This document shows, one piece after another, positions 1-9,487 of a stretch of DNA of 47,777 bases. The position numbers were made by a program, and so were the translations under genes. Origin of the DNA: Pseudomonadota bacterium (GTDB lineage Bacteria > Pseudomonadota > Gammaproteobacteria > Xanthomonadales > Xanthomonadaceae); assembly GCA_963205415.1 (NCBI GenBank), contig CAUJJS010000032.1, positions 1-47,777 of the forward strand. Direction: 5' to 3'. Each line of letters opens with the position of its first letter. Positions within the stretch are counted from its first letter, which is position 1. Below the pieces are notes generated by a model that did no database searches, had not been told where the DNA came from, and saw only the letters and a program-made list of their open reading frames with translations.

Positions 1-34
1 CCACACGCGAGCTCTTCCAACACCCCGGCACGCT

Positions 35-2197
35 TCACTTCACGATCTGACAACCCAAGCTCCCCAACCATGTGTGCCCAGCCAAAAAGGGGACACTTCT
101 ATCTGGTTGGAAGGGGACATTACTAACTTGGACTAACACACGCGCATCGCGTTCCATGCCGCGCATCACCATTCGGAACTCGACGCCTTCACCCGACGGC
201 AGGTTGGCGGCGCCGGCAAAGCCGCCATGCCGTTGCGCCACCAAACGCACGACGTGCAGGCCAAAACCCAGGTGGGGCGCCCCATCACCGCGTTGACCTG
301 CTGCACGCAGACTGACGAGGGAATCAAACAGGCGATCCTGCATGCCCAGCGGCAAACTCGGGCCGGCATTGGCCACGGAAATCTCGGTGCCGCGAGCGGT
401 CTGGGCCAAGCCGATCAATACCCAGCCCTCGGCCGGACAAAAGCTGCGGGCGTTGTCGATGAGCTTATCCAGCGCCTGCACGATGAGGTCCGGTGAACCG
501 CGCAGGCGCACCGCATGCGGCGGCAACATCGTTTGCAGCGAACGTGGCGCCAGCAAGGCGCGATAGCCTTCGGCGCAGTCGACCATCAGCGCGCGCAGAT
601 CGAAGTCCTCGACCTCCGCTGCTGCAATCGCGCGTTCCACGCGACTGGCTTCGCTCATCGCCCGCACGATCGCCCCCAAGCGGTCGACACCGGCACGGGC
701 GCGTTCCACATAGGTGCGTGAGGTGCTGCCCAGCGCCTCGGCGTCCAGATTTTCGAGTGACGAACGCACCACCGCGATCGGGGTGTGCAGCTCGTGCGAC
801 AGGGTTCCGGCGAGGCCGCGCAGATATTCGGAATAGGCGTCGATCTCTTCCAGCAGGCGCGCAAAGCTGCGCGACAGATCACCCAGTTCGTCACGCGCGT
901 TGGAGGCCTGGAATGCCAGCGGCCCGCTGCGCCCCGCACGCGTGATGGCGCGCTCGGCCGCCCGGCTCAAATTGCGGATACGCCCACTCAGGCGACCGGC
1001 AAAGGCGAACAAACCCAAGCCCACCACCAGCAAGGCCAGAAGGCTGGCCAACATCAAGCCCGCCAATGCCTGCCTCCCCAACAACAGACTTTCGCTGCTG
1101 CGCTCCAACAACAAGGCCGCGCGCACCTGCGCTTGGATTCGGATCGGCACAGCGGTCGCGAGCAGCATGCGGCCACCTTGCGCCACCGAATACCACGCCA
1201 CCGCCGGACGATCGGACAAGGCCTGCCACAGTTCCGGGCTTTCCAGACGCGAGGCCTCGGATACGGGCGGCGCCTCAGGCACTTCCATCATCAACAGGCG
1301 ATACCACACCGAACGCCAGAAGCCGGGTGCCTGCGAGGCCTGCGCATCGACACGGCGGCCGGCCTGCGCCAACACCCAACCATCGGTCTGGGTCAAACTG
1401 GCCTGCACGCCATCGGGCACGAGATTGTCCAACAGGGCTTGCAAAGCCTGCGGCCGGTGCTGCACCAGCCATCGCCCATCAGGCAGATCGGGATGGGTGC
1501 CGAACTGCCTCGGGGCTTCGGCCGGGTCGTGAAAATCCAGCACCTCGAAGCCAAGCCGCGTGGGCAGATCGGCCGCAGCAAAGCGCAGTTCGAGCTGATA
1601 GCCGCGAGCGTCTTCCTGCCATTCGCCGACGATCCGCGGTGCTCCCTCGGGGGTCGAATTCAAGGCCTTGACGCCCAGCACGCCCGGCGCAGCGCTGGCC
1701 AATCGCATCCGGTGGGTACCGCGCGCGTCGTCGATCACGAGAATCAATTGATCAGCCGCGCCGGCCTGCGACCAGTTGGCATCGGCACGCACACGTGTGG
1801 CGTCTTCGATGCGGGCAAACAACTGGAGTTGCCCCTCGAATTCGGCTAGCGCCACGCGCAAGTCGGGCGCGAGGGTTTGCGTCAACAGCCCCTGTGATTT
1901 CCAGTCGCCGTCATAAGCATCCAGTTGCAGTGGCCAGCGCGCCTGTTGCACGAACACCGCCGGGCCCAGCGCCGGCAAGGCCTCGGCCTGCATCGCCACC
2001 GCCCGCGCCAGCATTTGTGCCGATGCCAATTGCACCTGTGCCTGGCTTTCGCGCAACGAGCTTTCGAACTGCCGCGCCAGCGACCAGCCCACCAGCGGCA
2101 ACACCAGTGTCGACAAGGCCAACAACACCAATTTGGCGCGCAGGGACATCGATACCGGCGAGTCGGAAAACCAGCGCAAAGCGTAACCTAGCCGCAC
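35..2197 (-). CDS. Sensor histidine kinase with large periplasmic domain
   Basis: Inner-membrane two-component kinase. A first membrane segment (about residues 22-42) is followed by a long extracytoplasmic region with a CBM9-like opening (LQLDAYDGDW) and a second membrane segment (about residues 380-400). Then come a HAMP linker, a HisKA box with the phospho-acceptor His in GTLSHELHTPI, and a HATPase domain with NARSFCP, FDSL and GFGLHVV in the N, F and G2 box positions. The layout resembles, from memory, the kinase of the proteobacterial dedicated sortase system, but no sortase or response regulator is visible. The listed start is GTG; ATG at 2149 (MSLRAKLVLL) is a good alternative. The last ~35 residues read through DNA with repeated GGGGACA and look unlike a kinase tail, so the original C-terminus may have been replaced. 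A CBS-pair gene lies 45 bp upstream in the same orientation. Confidence 0.85.
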   Translation of the reverse strand: MRLGYALRWFSDSPVSMSLRAKLVLLALSTLVLPLVGWSLARQFESSLRESQAQVQLASAQMLARAVAMQAEALPALGPAVFVQQARWPLQLDAYDGDWKSQGLLTQTLAPDLRVALAEFEGQLQLFARIEDATRVRADANWSQAGAADQLILVIDDARGTHRMRLASAAPGVLGVKALNSTPEGAPRIVGEWQEDARGYQLELRFAAADLPTRLGFEVLDFHDPAEAPRQFGTHPDLPDGRWLVQHRPQALQALLDNLVPDGVQASLTQTDGWVLAQAGRRVDAQASQAPGFWRSVWYRLLMMEVPEAPPVSEASRLESPELWQALSDRPAVAWYSVAQGGRMLLATAVPIRIQAQVRAALLLERSSESLLLGRQALAGLMLASLLALLVVGLGLFAFAGRLSGRIRNLSRAAERAITRAGRSGPLAFQASNARDELGDLSRSFARLLEEIDAYSEYLRGLAGTLSHELHTPIAVVRSSLENLDAEALGSTSRTYVERARAGVDRLGAIVRAMSEASRVERAIAAAEVEDFDLRALMVDCAEGYRALLAPRSLQTMLPPHAVRLRGSPDLIVQALDKLIDNARSFCPAEGWVLIGLAQTARGTEISVANAGPSLPLGMQDRLFDSLVSLRAAGQRGDGAPHLGFGLHVVRLVAQRHGGFAGAANLPSGEGVEFRMVMRGMERDARVLVQVSNVPFQPDRSVPFLAGHTWLGSLGCQIVK
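89..119. repeat. Two direct copies of GGGGACA near the kinase 3' end
   Basis: GGGGACA occurs at 89-95 and again at 113-119, 24 bp apart, inside the atypical tail of the kinase frame. Short repeats with a ~24-bp period are typical of ends of multi-repeat insertion sequences, so this may be the edge of a mobile element lying mostly left of the window. Only two copies are visible, so this is tentative. Confidence 0.3.
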
Positions 2198-2242
2198 GCG
2201 GCCTGCTGCGTGCCTGACCGTGCTGTCCAGCGCGTGCCGCGC

Positions 2243-2671
2243 TCAGCCGCTGATGTATTGCTGCAGATGCTGGATCTGTTCGCTTTGCTGGTCGATGACG
2301 GCCTTCACCAAGTCACCGATCGACACCAGACCAACGATGGCCCCGTCTTCCATTACCGGCAAGTGTCGAACATGGTGATCGGTGCACAGGTGCATGCAAG
2401 CTTCCACCGAATCTGCCGGTGATACCGTCACCACCTCGCCGGTCATGATTTCGCGCACCAAGGTCTCACGCGAGGAACGCCCCTTGAGAATCACCTTGCG
2501 TGCATAGTCGCGCTCGGAAACCATGCCGACCAGCGCGCCAGCCTGAGTGACCAACAAGGCACCGATGCCACGCTCGGCCATGCTTTGAATGGCCGCCAGC
2601 ACCGGCTCATCCGGGTCGATGTGATGCACGAGGCTGCCCTTTTGCTGGAGCAGATGTCTGACCTGAAGCAT
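2243..2671 (-). CDS. CBS-pair domain protein
   Basis: A 142-residue soluble protein made of two CBS motifs (about residues 10-60 and 75-130). GALLVTQAGALVGMVSERDY is the end of CBS1 and HLPVMEDGAIVGLVSIGDL the end of CBS2. Stand-alone CBS pairs bind adenine nucleotides or similar ligands and act as energy sensors; the ligand and partner here are unknown. The ATG at 2671 is chosen because it follows a GGAGG-like site and starts directly at the CBS fold; the frame is open for 80 further codons upstream, but that stretch is low in family likeness and overlaps the divergent GH44 promoter region. The gene runs toward the sensor kinase, 45 bp away, so the two may be co-transcribed. Confidence 0.85.
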   Translation of the reverse strand: MLQVRHLLQQKGSLVHHIDPDEPVLAAIQSMAERGIGALLVTQAGALVGMVSERDYARKVILKGRSSRETLVREIMTGEVVTVSPADSVEACMHLCTDHHVRHLPVMEDGAIVGLVSIGDLVKAVIDQQSEQIQHLQQYISG

Positions 2672-2909
2672 ACCCACCTCCACTTGGCCTGGACGAAGCG
2701 AGCGTAACGCATTGCGTCGGGGGAAGCGAACGGCGCCACAGGTAAACCCCCAGCGCCGAACAAACGCACGACAGCGCGGCGCACGCGTTCGCACGCCGGA
2801 GTGTCGATTCACCTCATCGACGGCTGCGGCGCAGCTTGCACAATGACGTCTTTCGGCACAGGCTTGCGTAGCGGGATCGACAGGGGCCTTGTCATCTGGA
2901 GTGTTCGTC

Positions 2910-4598
2910 ATGCCGTACTTTCACCCTCGCGCCTTCATCGCCGCGTCCCTTGCGCTTGCCGTGGGCATGGGCACCACCAACATCCGGGCCGCCGTTACCG
3001 TCAACGTCGACACCTCCGCCGACGTGCGCGCCGTCAGTCCACTGATCTTCGGCGTGAACTATGGCGATAACGCACGCAACGCGCAGATCGGCTATCCGCT
3101 GCGGCGCTGGGGCGGCAATTCGACCACGCGCTACAACTGGCAGGTCGATGTGCACAGCACGGCGGCCGATTGGTATTTCGAGAACATTCCCGGCGCCACG
3201 GACCGCAGTCAGGTGCCGCCACTGGGCAACGAAGCCGATGCTTTCATCGGCGCGACGCGTCAGTACGGCGCCGATGTCATCTTGACCATCCCGACCATCG
3301 GCTGGACGCCGCGCGCCGACAGTCCGCAAAACCATCCCTACTTCGCCGGTTTCTCGGTCACCAAGTACGGCGCGCAGCAGTCGACCGATCCTTGGGACCC
3401 GGACGCCGGCGATGGCGTACGCCTGAGCAACGGCCAGCCGATCACGGGCAACGATCCGACCGACACCTCAACCCAAGTCACACCATCGTTCTGGCAGGGC
3501 TGGATCAACCATCTCAAAGCGACCTTCGGCGCAGCCGGCAATGGCGGCGTGCGCTACTACGCGCTCGACAACGAAGTGATGCTGTGGAACTCCACCCACC
3601 GCGATGTGCATCCCGATCCGACAACCTATGACGAAACCTGGGCCAAGGCACTGGCCTATGGCAAGGCAATCAAGCAGGCCGATCCGGCGGCACAGGTATT
3701 GGGGCCGGTGACTTGGGGCTATTGCGACCTGTTTGGTTCAGGCGCAGACAATTGTGCCGAGGGCGCTGACCGCGATGCCCATGGCGGCCTGCCATTCGTC
3801 GCCTGGTATCTGCAACAGGTCTGCGCCAATCCGTTGTCTGGCGGTGCGCGCGTGGTGGATTACCTCGACCTGCATTACTACCCGCAGGGCGATAACGTCT
3901 CGATGAGTGATGACGATTCGGCCACCACCGCGGCCCGTCGCCTGCGCGCGCTGAAAGAACTTTACGATCCGACGTGGGATTCGGAATCCTGGCTGTCCGA
4001 CCTCGGAGATAGCGACGCCAATCACTACAGCAAGCCCAACCTGATTCCGCGCGCCCGCGCTTGGATCAACCAGTACTGCCCGGGCACCAAGCTGGCGATC
4101 ACCGAATACCGCTGGGGCAACGACGGCACCGCCAGTGGTGCCGTCGCGCAGGCCGAACTGTTCGGGATCTTCGCGCGCGAGGGCGTGGACATGGCCACGC
4201 GCTGGGTGGCACCCGAGGCCGACACGCGCGTCGAGCGGGCCTTCACCCTGTTCCTGAATTACAACGGCACTGGCGGACGCGTGGCGGGAAGCAGCGTGCG
4301 CGCGACCAGTGGCAACCTTGACCAGATCGGCGCCTACGCCTTCAAAGACGCGAGCCGCACGATGCTGCTGCTCACCAACAAGACCGCTACCACGCAAACG
4401 GTGAGCGTGAACTTCGCCAGTTCGCCCGGCGCGCAGTGGAATCTCTACGGCTTCGACACCAACCAAGGCGTGCATGCGATCAGCAATGGCACGCTCGGCG
4501 GCAATTCGATCACCTTCAACGCCTTGCCCGCGATGAGCGCCAACCTGCTGGTCATCACGGGCGACTCCGGTCTTTTCAGCGATGGCTTCGAACAATGA
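2910..4598 (+). CDS. Secreted glycoside hydrolase family 44 endoglucanase/xyloglucanase
   Basis: Extracellular beta-glucan hydrolase of 562 residues. A Sec signal peptide (about residues 1-33) ends near NIRAA. The GH44 signature RWGGNSTTRYNWQ lies around residues 67-79. The likely acid/base is Glu222 in ALDNEVMLWNS and the likely nucleophile Glu399 in AITEYRWGNDG; their spacing fits other GH44 enzymes. A C-terminal beta domain follows, and the chain ends in LFSDGFEQ, a short tail of a kind seen on many secreted Xanthomonadales proteins. ATG at 2910 has a GGAG site 8 bp upstream; an ORF start 7 codons earlier lacks one. A hairpin terminator follows the stop. The type II secretion genes in this window are a plausible export route (inference). 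Xyloglucan versus cellulose preference cannot be read from sequence. Confidence 0.92.
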   Translation: MPYFHPRAFIAASLALAVGMGTTNIRAAVTVNVDTSADVRAVSPLIFGVNYGDNARNAQIGYPLRRWGGNSTTRYNWQVDVHSTAADWYFENIPGATDRSQVPPLGNEADAFIGATRQYGADVILTIPTIGWTPRADSPQNHPYFAGFSVTKYGAQQSTDPWDPDAGDGVRLSNGQPITGNDPTDTSTQVTPSFWQGWINHLKATFGAAGNGGVRYYALDNEVMLWNSTHRDVHPDPTTYDETWAKALAYGKAIKQADPAAQVLGPVTWGYCDLFGSGADNCAEGADRDAHGGLPFVAWYLQQVCANPLSGGARVVDYLDLHYYPQGDNVSMSDDDSATTAARRLRALKELYDPTWDSESWLSDLGDSDANHYSKPNLIPRARAWINQYCPGTKLAITEYRWGNDGTASGAVAQAELFGIFAREGVDMATRWVAPEADTRVERAFTLFLNYNGTGGRVAGSSVRATSGNLDQIGAYAFKDASRTMLLLTNKTATTQTVSVNFASSPGAQWNLYGFDTNQGVHAISNGTLGGNSITFNALPAMSANLLVITGDSGLFSDGFEQ

Positions 4599-4605
4599 CT
4601 GATGC

Positions 4606-4632
4606 CGAAACCGCATATGAAGATGCGGTTTT
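4606..4632 (+). terminator. Rho-independent terminator after GH44
   Basis: AAACCGCAT and ATGCGGTTT form a 9-bp stem around a 6-nt loop, ending in a short run of T. It starts 10 bp after the GH44 stop and separates that gene from metY. Confidence 0.75.
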
Positions 4633-4692
4633 GGCTGTGCGGCCTTATTCCAACAAGGCATGATGGGAACCCGATTTCCCCAAGGACCCCTC

Positions 4693-5985
4693 ATGAGCCA
4701 AGCCAACTGGAAACCCGAAACCCTTGCCGTGCACGCCGGTTATTCGCCGGATCCGACCACCAAGTCGGTGGCGGTGCCGATCTACCAAACCGTGTCCTAC
4801 GCCTTTGACGACACCCAGCACGGTGCGGACCTGTTCGATCTCAAGGTGGCGGGCAATATCTACACCCGCCTGATGAATCCGACCACCGACGTGCTGGAGC
4901 AGCGCGTGGCGGCACTGGAAGGCGGGATCGGCGCATTGGCGCTGGCCTCGGGCATGACGGCGGTCAGTTATTCCATCCAGAACATCACCGAGGCCGGCGA
5001 CAACATCGTGTCCGCCGCAACCCTCTACGGCGGCACCTACACCCTGTTCGCCCACACCCTGCCGCAAATGGGCGTGGAGGTGCGTTTTGCCGATTACCGC
5101 GACCCAGCCTCCTTCGAAAAATTGATCGACGCCAAGACCAAGGCCATCTATTGCGAATCGGTCGGCAATCCCTTGGGCAATGTCACCGACATTCCGGCGC
5201 TGGCGGAAATCGCTCACCGCCACGGTGTTCCGCTGATCGTGGACAACACCGTACCCAGCCCGTACTTGCTGCGCCCAATCGAACACGGTGCCGACATCGT
5301 GGTGCACGCGGCCACCAAGTACATCGGCGGTCATGGCAACAGCCTCGGCGGCATCATCGTGGACTCGGGCAAGTTCCCTTGGGCCACGCACAAGGCGCGC
5401 TTCAAGCGTTTGAACGAGCCGGAAGTGAGTTATCACGGCGTCGTTTACACCGAGGCCGTGGGCGCGGCGGCCTATATCGCTCGCGCTCGTACCGTGCCGC
5501 TGCGCAATCTGGGTGGCGCGATCAGCCCGATGAACTCCTTCCTGCTCTTGCAGGGTCTGCAAACCTTGCCGTTGCGCATGGACCGCACCTGCGAGAACGC
5601 ACAGGCCATCGCCGAATATCTGCAAGGCCATGCCAAGGTCGCCAAGGTGCATTACGCCGGACTGCCCAGCCATCCGGATCACGACAAGGTCAAGCGCCTG
5701 ATGGGCGGGCGCGCCTCGGGCATCATCAGCTTCGACTTGAAGGCCAGCGATGGTCGTGCTGCCGGCGCGCGTTTCCAGGATGCGCTGAAGCTGTTCCTGC
5801 GTCTGGTCAATATCGGCGACACCAAGTCACTCGCCTGCCACCCGGCTTCCACCACCCATCGCCAACTTGATGCGGCGGATCTGGCCAAGGCCGGTGTCAG
5901 CGAAGGCATGGTGCGACTGTCGATCGGCATCGAACACATCAACGACCTTTTGGCCGATCTGGAACAGGCATTGGCAGCGGTTTGA
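4693..5985 (+). CDS. metY: O-acetylhomoserine sulfhydrylase (MetY type)
   Basis: Cytosolic PLP enzyme of the Cys/Met metabolism family, 430 residues. It joins O-acetylhomoserine with sulfide (or methanethiol) to give homocysteine (or methionine). The PLP lysine is Lys209 in HAATKYIGGHG. Other family blocks are YTRLMNPTTDVLEQR near the N-terminus, ALASGMTA, IVDNTVPSPYLL and SIGIEHINDLLADLEQAL at the C-terminus. The length and the insertion around residues 225-265 favour MetY over cystathionine gamma-synthase or MetZ. ATG at 4693 follows AAGGA by 6 bp. The gene stands alone between a terminator and a 135-bp gap, and the short leader leaves no room for a SAM riboswitch. Confidence 0.93.
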   Translation: MSQANWKPETLAVHAGYSPDPTTKSVAVPIYQTVSYAFDDTQHGADLFDLKVAGNIYTRLMNPTTDVLEQRVAALEGGIGALALASGMTAVSYSIQNITEAGDNIVSAATLYGGTYTLFAHTLPQMGVEVRFADYRDPASFEKLIDAKTKAIYCESVGNPLGNVTDIPALAEIAHRHGVPLIVDNTVPSPYLLRPIEHGADIVVHAATKYIGGHGNSLGGIIVDSGKFPWATHKARFKRLNEPEVSYHGVVYTEAVGAAAYIARARTVPLRNLGGAISPMNSFLLLQGLQTLPLRMDRTCENAQAIAEYLQGHAKVAKVHYAGLPSHPDHDKVKRLMGGRASGIISFDLKASDGRAAGARFQDALKLFLRLVNIGDTKSLACHPASTTHRQLDAADLAKAGVSEGMVRLSIGIEHINDLLADLEQALAAV

Positions 5986-6120
5986 CCGGCCTGCAATTCG
6001 CGCCCATCGGCCAAGACGGATGGGCGCGAGCAGACGTGCGGCATTTGGGCGACACTGGCATCAACCCCGTTGGCGGGCCTGCCACGTTGAACCCGCTGCC
6101 ACCCACGTCGGAGTACGACC

Positions 6121-9100
6121 ATGCGCTGCGTCTTGCTGTTGTTGCTGTGCTGCCTCGGGCTTTCGGTTCAAGCCCAGACCCGTATCTGGGTTCCACCTTC
6201 GCCCGAGCTGAAGCCCATCGTGCTCGATACGGTGGCCATCGAAGTGAAGATGCAGGGCTTCATCGCCCAGACCCGCATCGACATGAGCTTCGAAAACCCG
6301 AACGCGCGCGTGCTGGAGGGCGAGTTCGTGTTCCCGCTCGGTTCGGGGCAAACCGTCACCGGCTACGCGCTGGAGGTCAATGGCGCCCTGCGTGAAGGCG
6401 TGGTGGTGCCGAAGGAAACCGCGCGCGTGGCGTTCGAAGACACCACACGCGTGCAGATCGATCCCGGTCTCGCCGAATTGACCCGTGGCAATGTGTTTCG
6501 CACGCGCCTCTATCCCATTCCGGCGCAGGGCAAAAAGCGCATCGTGCTGGAATTCGAACAGGTGATGGACGATGCCGGCACGCATTGGCGTTACCTGATG
6601 CCGCTGCAATTCCGCGAGCCGGTCCGACACTTTTCCGTCACCGCCGAAGCACCTCTGGATGAAGCGGCACCGGAAGTCGGCTCGGATTCGCCCGATTCGC
6701 AATTGCAGTTCGATCCGGCGACCAGCGTTTGGCGCGCCAGCTTCAGCCGCGAAAACATCACCCCGCAACGTGAACTGGCGTTCCGTGTGCCCAAGCAAGG
6801 CGCGGTGGTCAGCCAACTGGAAGCGCCCGATGCGCTGGAGCCGGCCGAACGCGCCCTCGTGGCACGCATCGATACCGGACGGCCGACAAACCTTGCCCCG
6901 TTGCCGACACCCAAAAACATCGCGTTGTTCTTCGATGCCTCCGGCAGCGCCAACGACCGTGATCTTCCGCGCGAACGTGAACTGCTTGCGGCCTGGTTCA
7001 AGACCCTGGGCACGGTCGATGTCAGCCTGATCGCGGTACGCGATGTGGCCTCGGCCCCGCAGCGCTTCACGATCAAGAACGGCGATGCCACGGCCCTGCT
7101 CGATGCGATCAAAGCCTTGGCACTGGATGGTGCGAGCAACTACGGCGCCATTGATTTTCGCGCCGTGCCCCGCGCCGATCTGGCGATCGTGATCGGTGAT
7201 GGCCTGGACACCTATGGCAGCGGTCACACGGATTTCACTGGCGCACCGTCACGCGTGTTCGCCCTGCACGCCGCGCAGCACGCCGACCACGCACGATTGG
7301 CGGAAATCGGCCGTCACGGCGGACAGGTTCTGGACCTGAGCCGTATCGATACCGCCGCCGCGTTGGCCGCGCTTTCAACGCCCACTTGGCGCCTGCTGGA
7401 CATCGGCAGCGAGGGACAATGCCGCGACATCGCCCCGCTGGCTCCACAGCCGGTGGACGCGGTGCTCACGCTCACCGCTCGCTGCACCGGCAGCGGCCGA
7501 CTGCACCTGCGTTTTGGCAGCGCCGAGGGCGCCACCACGGTGGAGCGCAGCATCGCGTTCGGCACGGCCACGCCCGTCGCAGGTGCGCTCGCCGATGCCG
7601 TCTGGCGCACGGTCGCACAGGCTCGCATCGCACAGTTGCAGGCCGAAGCCAAGCCCGATGTCGAAGCCATCACGAAGCTGGCGGTCACGCATGGCGTGGT
7701 CAGCGCCTACACCTCCTTGCTGGTGCTCGATCGCATCGAGGACTACGTGCGCTATCGGGTCGAACCCAAGGAAGCCGCGCTGCGCGCCGAGTACCAGCGG
7801 CTCTTGGCCGAAACGCCCAAGTCCAATGATCTGACCGACACGCGAGCCAACCGCATTGCCAGTCTGAGTGCACGCTGGCGCGCCTTCCGCGACTGGCACG
7901 CCGAGCGCCACGCTTGGCTCGAAACCCTGCTCCTGCCGACGGCGCAATCCGAACGCGACTTCTGGACCTCGGTGAGCGCGGGCGAAAAACTGTCGCAAAA
8001 GGAACTGGACGCCCAGCGCACGCAACTGGACGCCCTCTTGAAGCAATCCAAGGCGCTGAGCGAACGCTGGAGCCGCGCCGGTGCCGAGGCGAAATCACGC
8101 GCCGACTGGGAACGCGAAGCCACCCAAGTGATGCTGCAACTGGATGCGATCCGCAACCTGCGGCTGGAGCGAGGTCTGGTCAGCGCGGCCTCGAGGGAGG
8201 AAGTGACCTACGACCGGCCCACGCCCATGTCGGCGCCTCCACCGGTGGCGGCGGCGCCCGGGGCACCAGCATACGAGGAAGCGACGGCGGCGCGGCAAAA
8301 CGCCAACGCGCAATCCCTCGACGCGGCGCAGGTGGCCATGGCCGCACCACCGCCGCCTCCCGTGGCGCAGCAGAAGGCCGCTGAACCTGCGATGCAGGCG
8401 CAGATCGAGTTGGCCGGCTGGAACCCAGACACGCCCTATCTCAAGGCCCTGCGTGCGGCCAAGGATCCCTACGCCGCCTATCTGGGCCTGCGCAGCGAGA
8501 ATGCCAAGACGCCGGCCTTCTTCCTCGATGTCGCCGACTACTTCCGCAACGAGGTCAAGGACTCGGCGCTGGCCCTGCGGGTGCTCTCCAATCTGGCCGA
8601 AATCGGCGACGAGAACACCGCCTTGATCCGCATCCTGGGCTATCGACTGGTGCAGTGGGATCGCGCCGAACTGGCCATCCGTCCGTTTGAAGATGCACTC
8701 GCACAGCGCCCGGAAGAGCCTCAAAGCCATCGCGATCTGGCCTTGGCGCTGGCGCGCACCACCAAGCCCGACGTGGCCCGCGCTGCCGCGCTGCTGTGGA
8801 CCGTGGCCAGTGGCGAATGGTCGTCGCGCTTTCCCGACATCGACCTCATCGCCCTGCACGAACTGACCGCGCTGCTGGCCGCGCATCCCGAGGCCGACGT
8901 GCGCGCCTTGAACATTCCCGCCGAATTGCTGGCACCCGTCGAAGTGGGCCTGCGCGTGGTCTTGACCTGGGACGCCGACAACACCGACATCGACTTGCAC
9001 GTGATCGATCCCGCCGGCGAAGAGGTGTTCTACAGCCACCCGCGCAGCGCCAGCGGTGGTGACATCAGCCGCGACTTCACCCAAGGCTATGGCCCGGAGG

Positions 9101-9324
9101 TCTTCACCATCGCGCGGCCACTGCCGGGCACCTATCGGGTGCAGACCAACTACTTCGGTGATCGACGTCAGTCGCTAACGGGGCCGGTCTCCTTGCAGGT
9201 GGAATTCCAGACCGATTTCGGCAGCCAAGAACCCGCCCGTCAAGCCACCACGGTGCGCTTGGAACACAACAAGGAACGCATCGACATCGGCCGCTTCACG
9301 GTGAAGCCGGCCGGCATGGACTGA
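6121..9324 (+). CDS. VIT/von Willebrand A/DUF2135 envelope protein
   Basis: Predicted exported protein of 1067 residues with a Sec signal peptide (residues 1-19, ending SVQAQ). A VIT domain spans about residues 25-160, then a vWA-like domain around residues 260-400 whose metal site reads FFDASGSA. A helical, probably coiled-coil stretch (about residues 540-690) follows, then a Pro/Ala-rich linker (about 700-755), a helical repeat region (about 760-930), and a C-terminal DUF2135 fold with DADNTDIDLHVIDP, FTQGYGPE and NYFGDR. VIT plus vWA resembles marine proteobacterial sortase targets, but there is no LPXTG tail or C-terminal membrane anchor. The gene is monocistronic here. The function is unknown; a metal-dependent adhesion or envelope scaffold role is inference. 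Confidence 0.88.
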   Translation: MRCVLLLLLCCLGLSVQAQTRIWVPPSPELKPIVLDTVAIEVKMQGFIAQTRIDMSFENPNARVLEGEFVFPLGSGQTVTGYALEVNGALREGVVVPKETARVAFEDTTRVQIDPGLAELTRGNVFRTRLYPIPAQGKKRIVLEFEQVMDDAGTHWRYLMPLQFREPVRHFSVTAEAPLDEAAPEVGSDSPDSQLQFDPATSVWRASFSRENITPQRELAFRVPKQGAVVSQLEAPDALEPAERALVARIDTGRPTNLAPLPTPKNIALFFDASGSANDRDLPRERELLAAWFKTLGTVDVSLIAVRDVASAPQRFTIKNGDATALLDAIKALALDGASNYGAIDFRAVPRADLAIVIGDGLDTYGSGHTDFTGAPSRVFALHAAQHADHARLAEIGRHGGQVLDLSRIDTAAALAALSTPTWRLLDIGSEGQCRDIAPLAPQPVDAVLTLTARCTGSGRLHLRFGSAEGATTVERSIAFGTATPVAGALADAVWRTVAQARIAQLQAEAKPDVEAITKLAVTHGVVSAYTSLLVLDRIEDYVRYRVEPKEAALRAEYQRLLAETPKSNDLTDTRANRIASLSARWRAFRDWHAERHAWLETLLLPTAQSERDFWTSVSAGEKLSQKELDAQRTQLDALLKQSKALSERWSRAGAEAKSRADWEREATQVMLQLDAIRNLRLERGLVSAASREEVTYDRPTPMSAPPPVAAAPGAPAYEEATAARQNANAQSLDAAQVAMAAPPPPPVAQQKAAEPAMQAQIELAGWNPDTPYLKALRAAKDPYAAYLGLRSENAKTPAFFLDVADYFRNEVKDSALALRVLSNLAEIGDENTALIRILGYRLVQWDRAELAIRPFEDALAQRPEEPQSHRDLALALARTTKPDVARAAALLWTVASGEWSSRFPDIDLIALHELTALLAAHPEADVRALNIPAELLAPVEVGLRVVLTWDADNTDIDLHVIDPAGEEVFYSHPRSASGGDISRDFTQGYGPEVFTIARPLPGTYRVQTNYFGDRRQSLTGPVSLQVEFQTDFGSQEPARQATTVRLEHNKERIDIGRFTVKPAGMD

Positions 9325-9347
9325 TCACGCTCGAAGCCTGCACACAG

Positions 9348-9375
9348 GCGTCGGCATGCAGCTGCATGTCGACGC
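9348..9375. other. Near-perfect palindrome between vWA gene and rho
   Basis: GCGTCG and CGACGC flank ATGCAGCTGCAT, giving a 28-bp dyad with two mismatched positions. It lies in the convergent gap between the vWA gene and rho and has no T-run on either strand. It may be a bidirectional hairpin or a protein-binding dyad. Confidence 0.4.
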
Positions 9376-9487
9376 TCACCGAGGGTTCCACGCATCGCCG
9401 CGGTGCCTTGCATACTGGAAGGCTCACCATCGGTGAAAGGCTCGCCGCAGGAAGGCGTCGACTTTGCGATGAGGCGGCTGTTCGTTC

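Noticed and set aside
785..1849. Long plus-strand open frame opposite the kinase
   Set aside because: Antisense shadow of a strong kinase gene, Gln/Arg/His-rich with no domain; typical of GC-rich DNA.
4633..4692. Possible SAM riboswitch before metY
   Set aside because: Only 60 bp between the terminator and the start codon, too short for any known SAM aptamer with expression platform.
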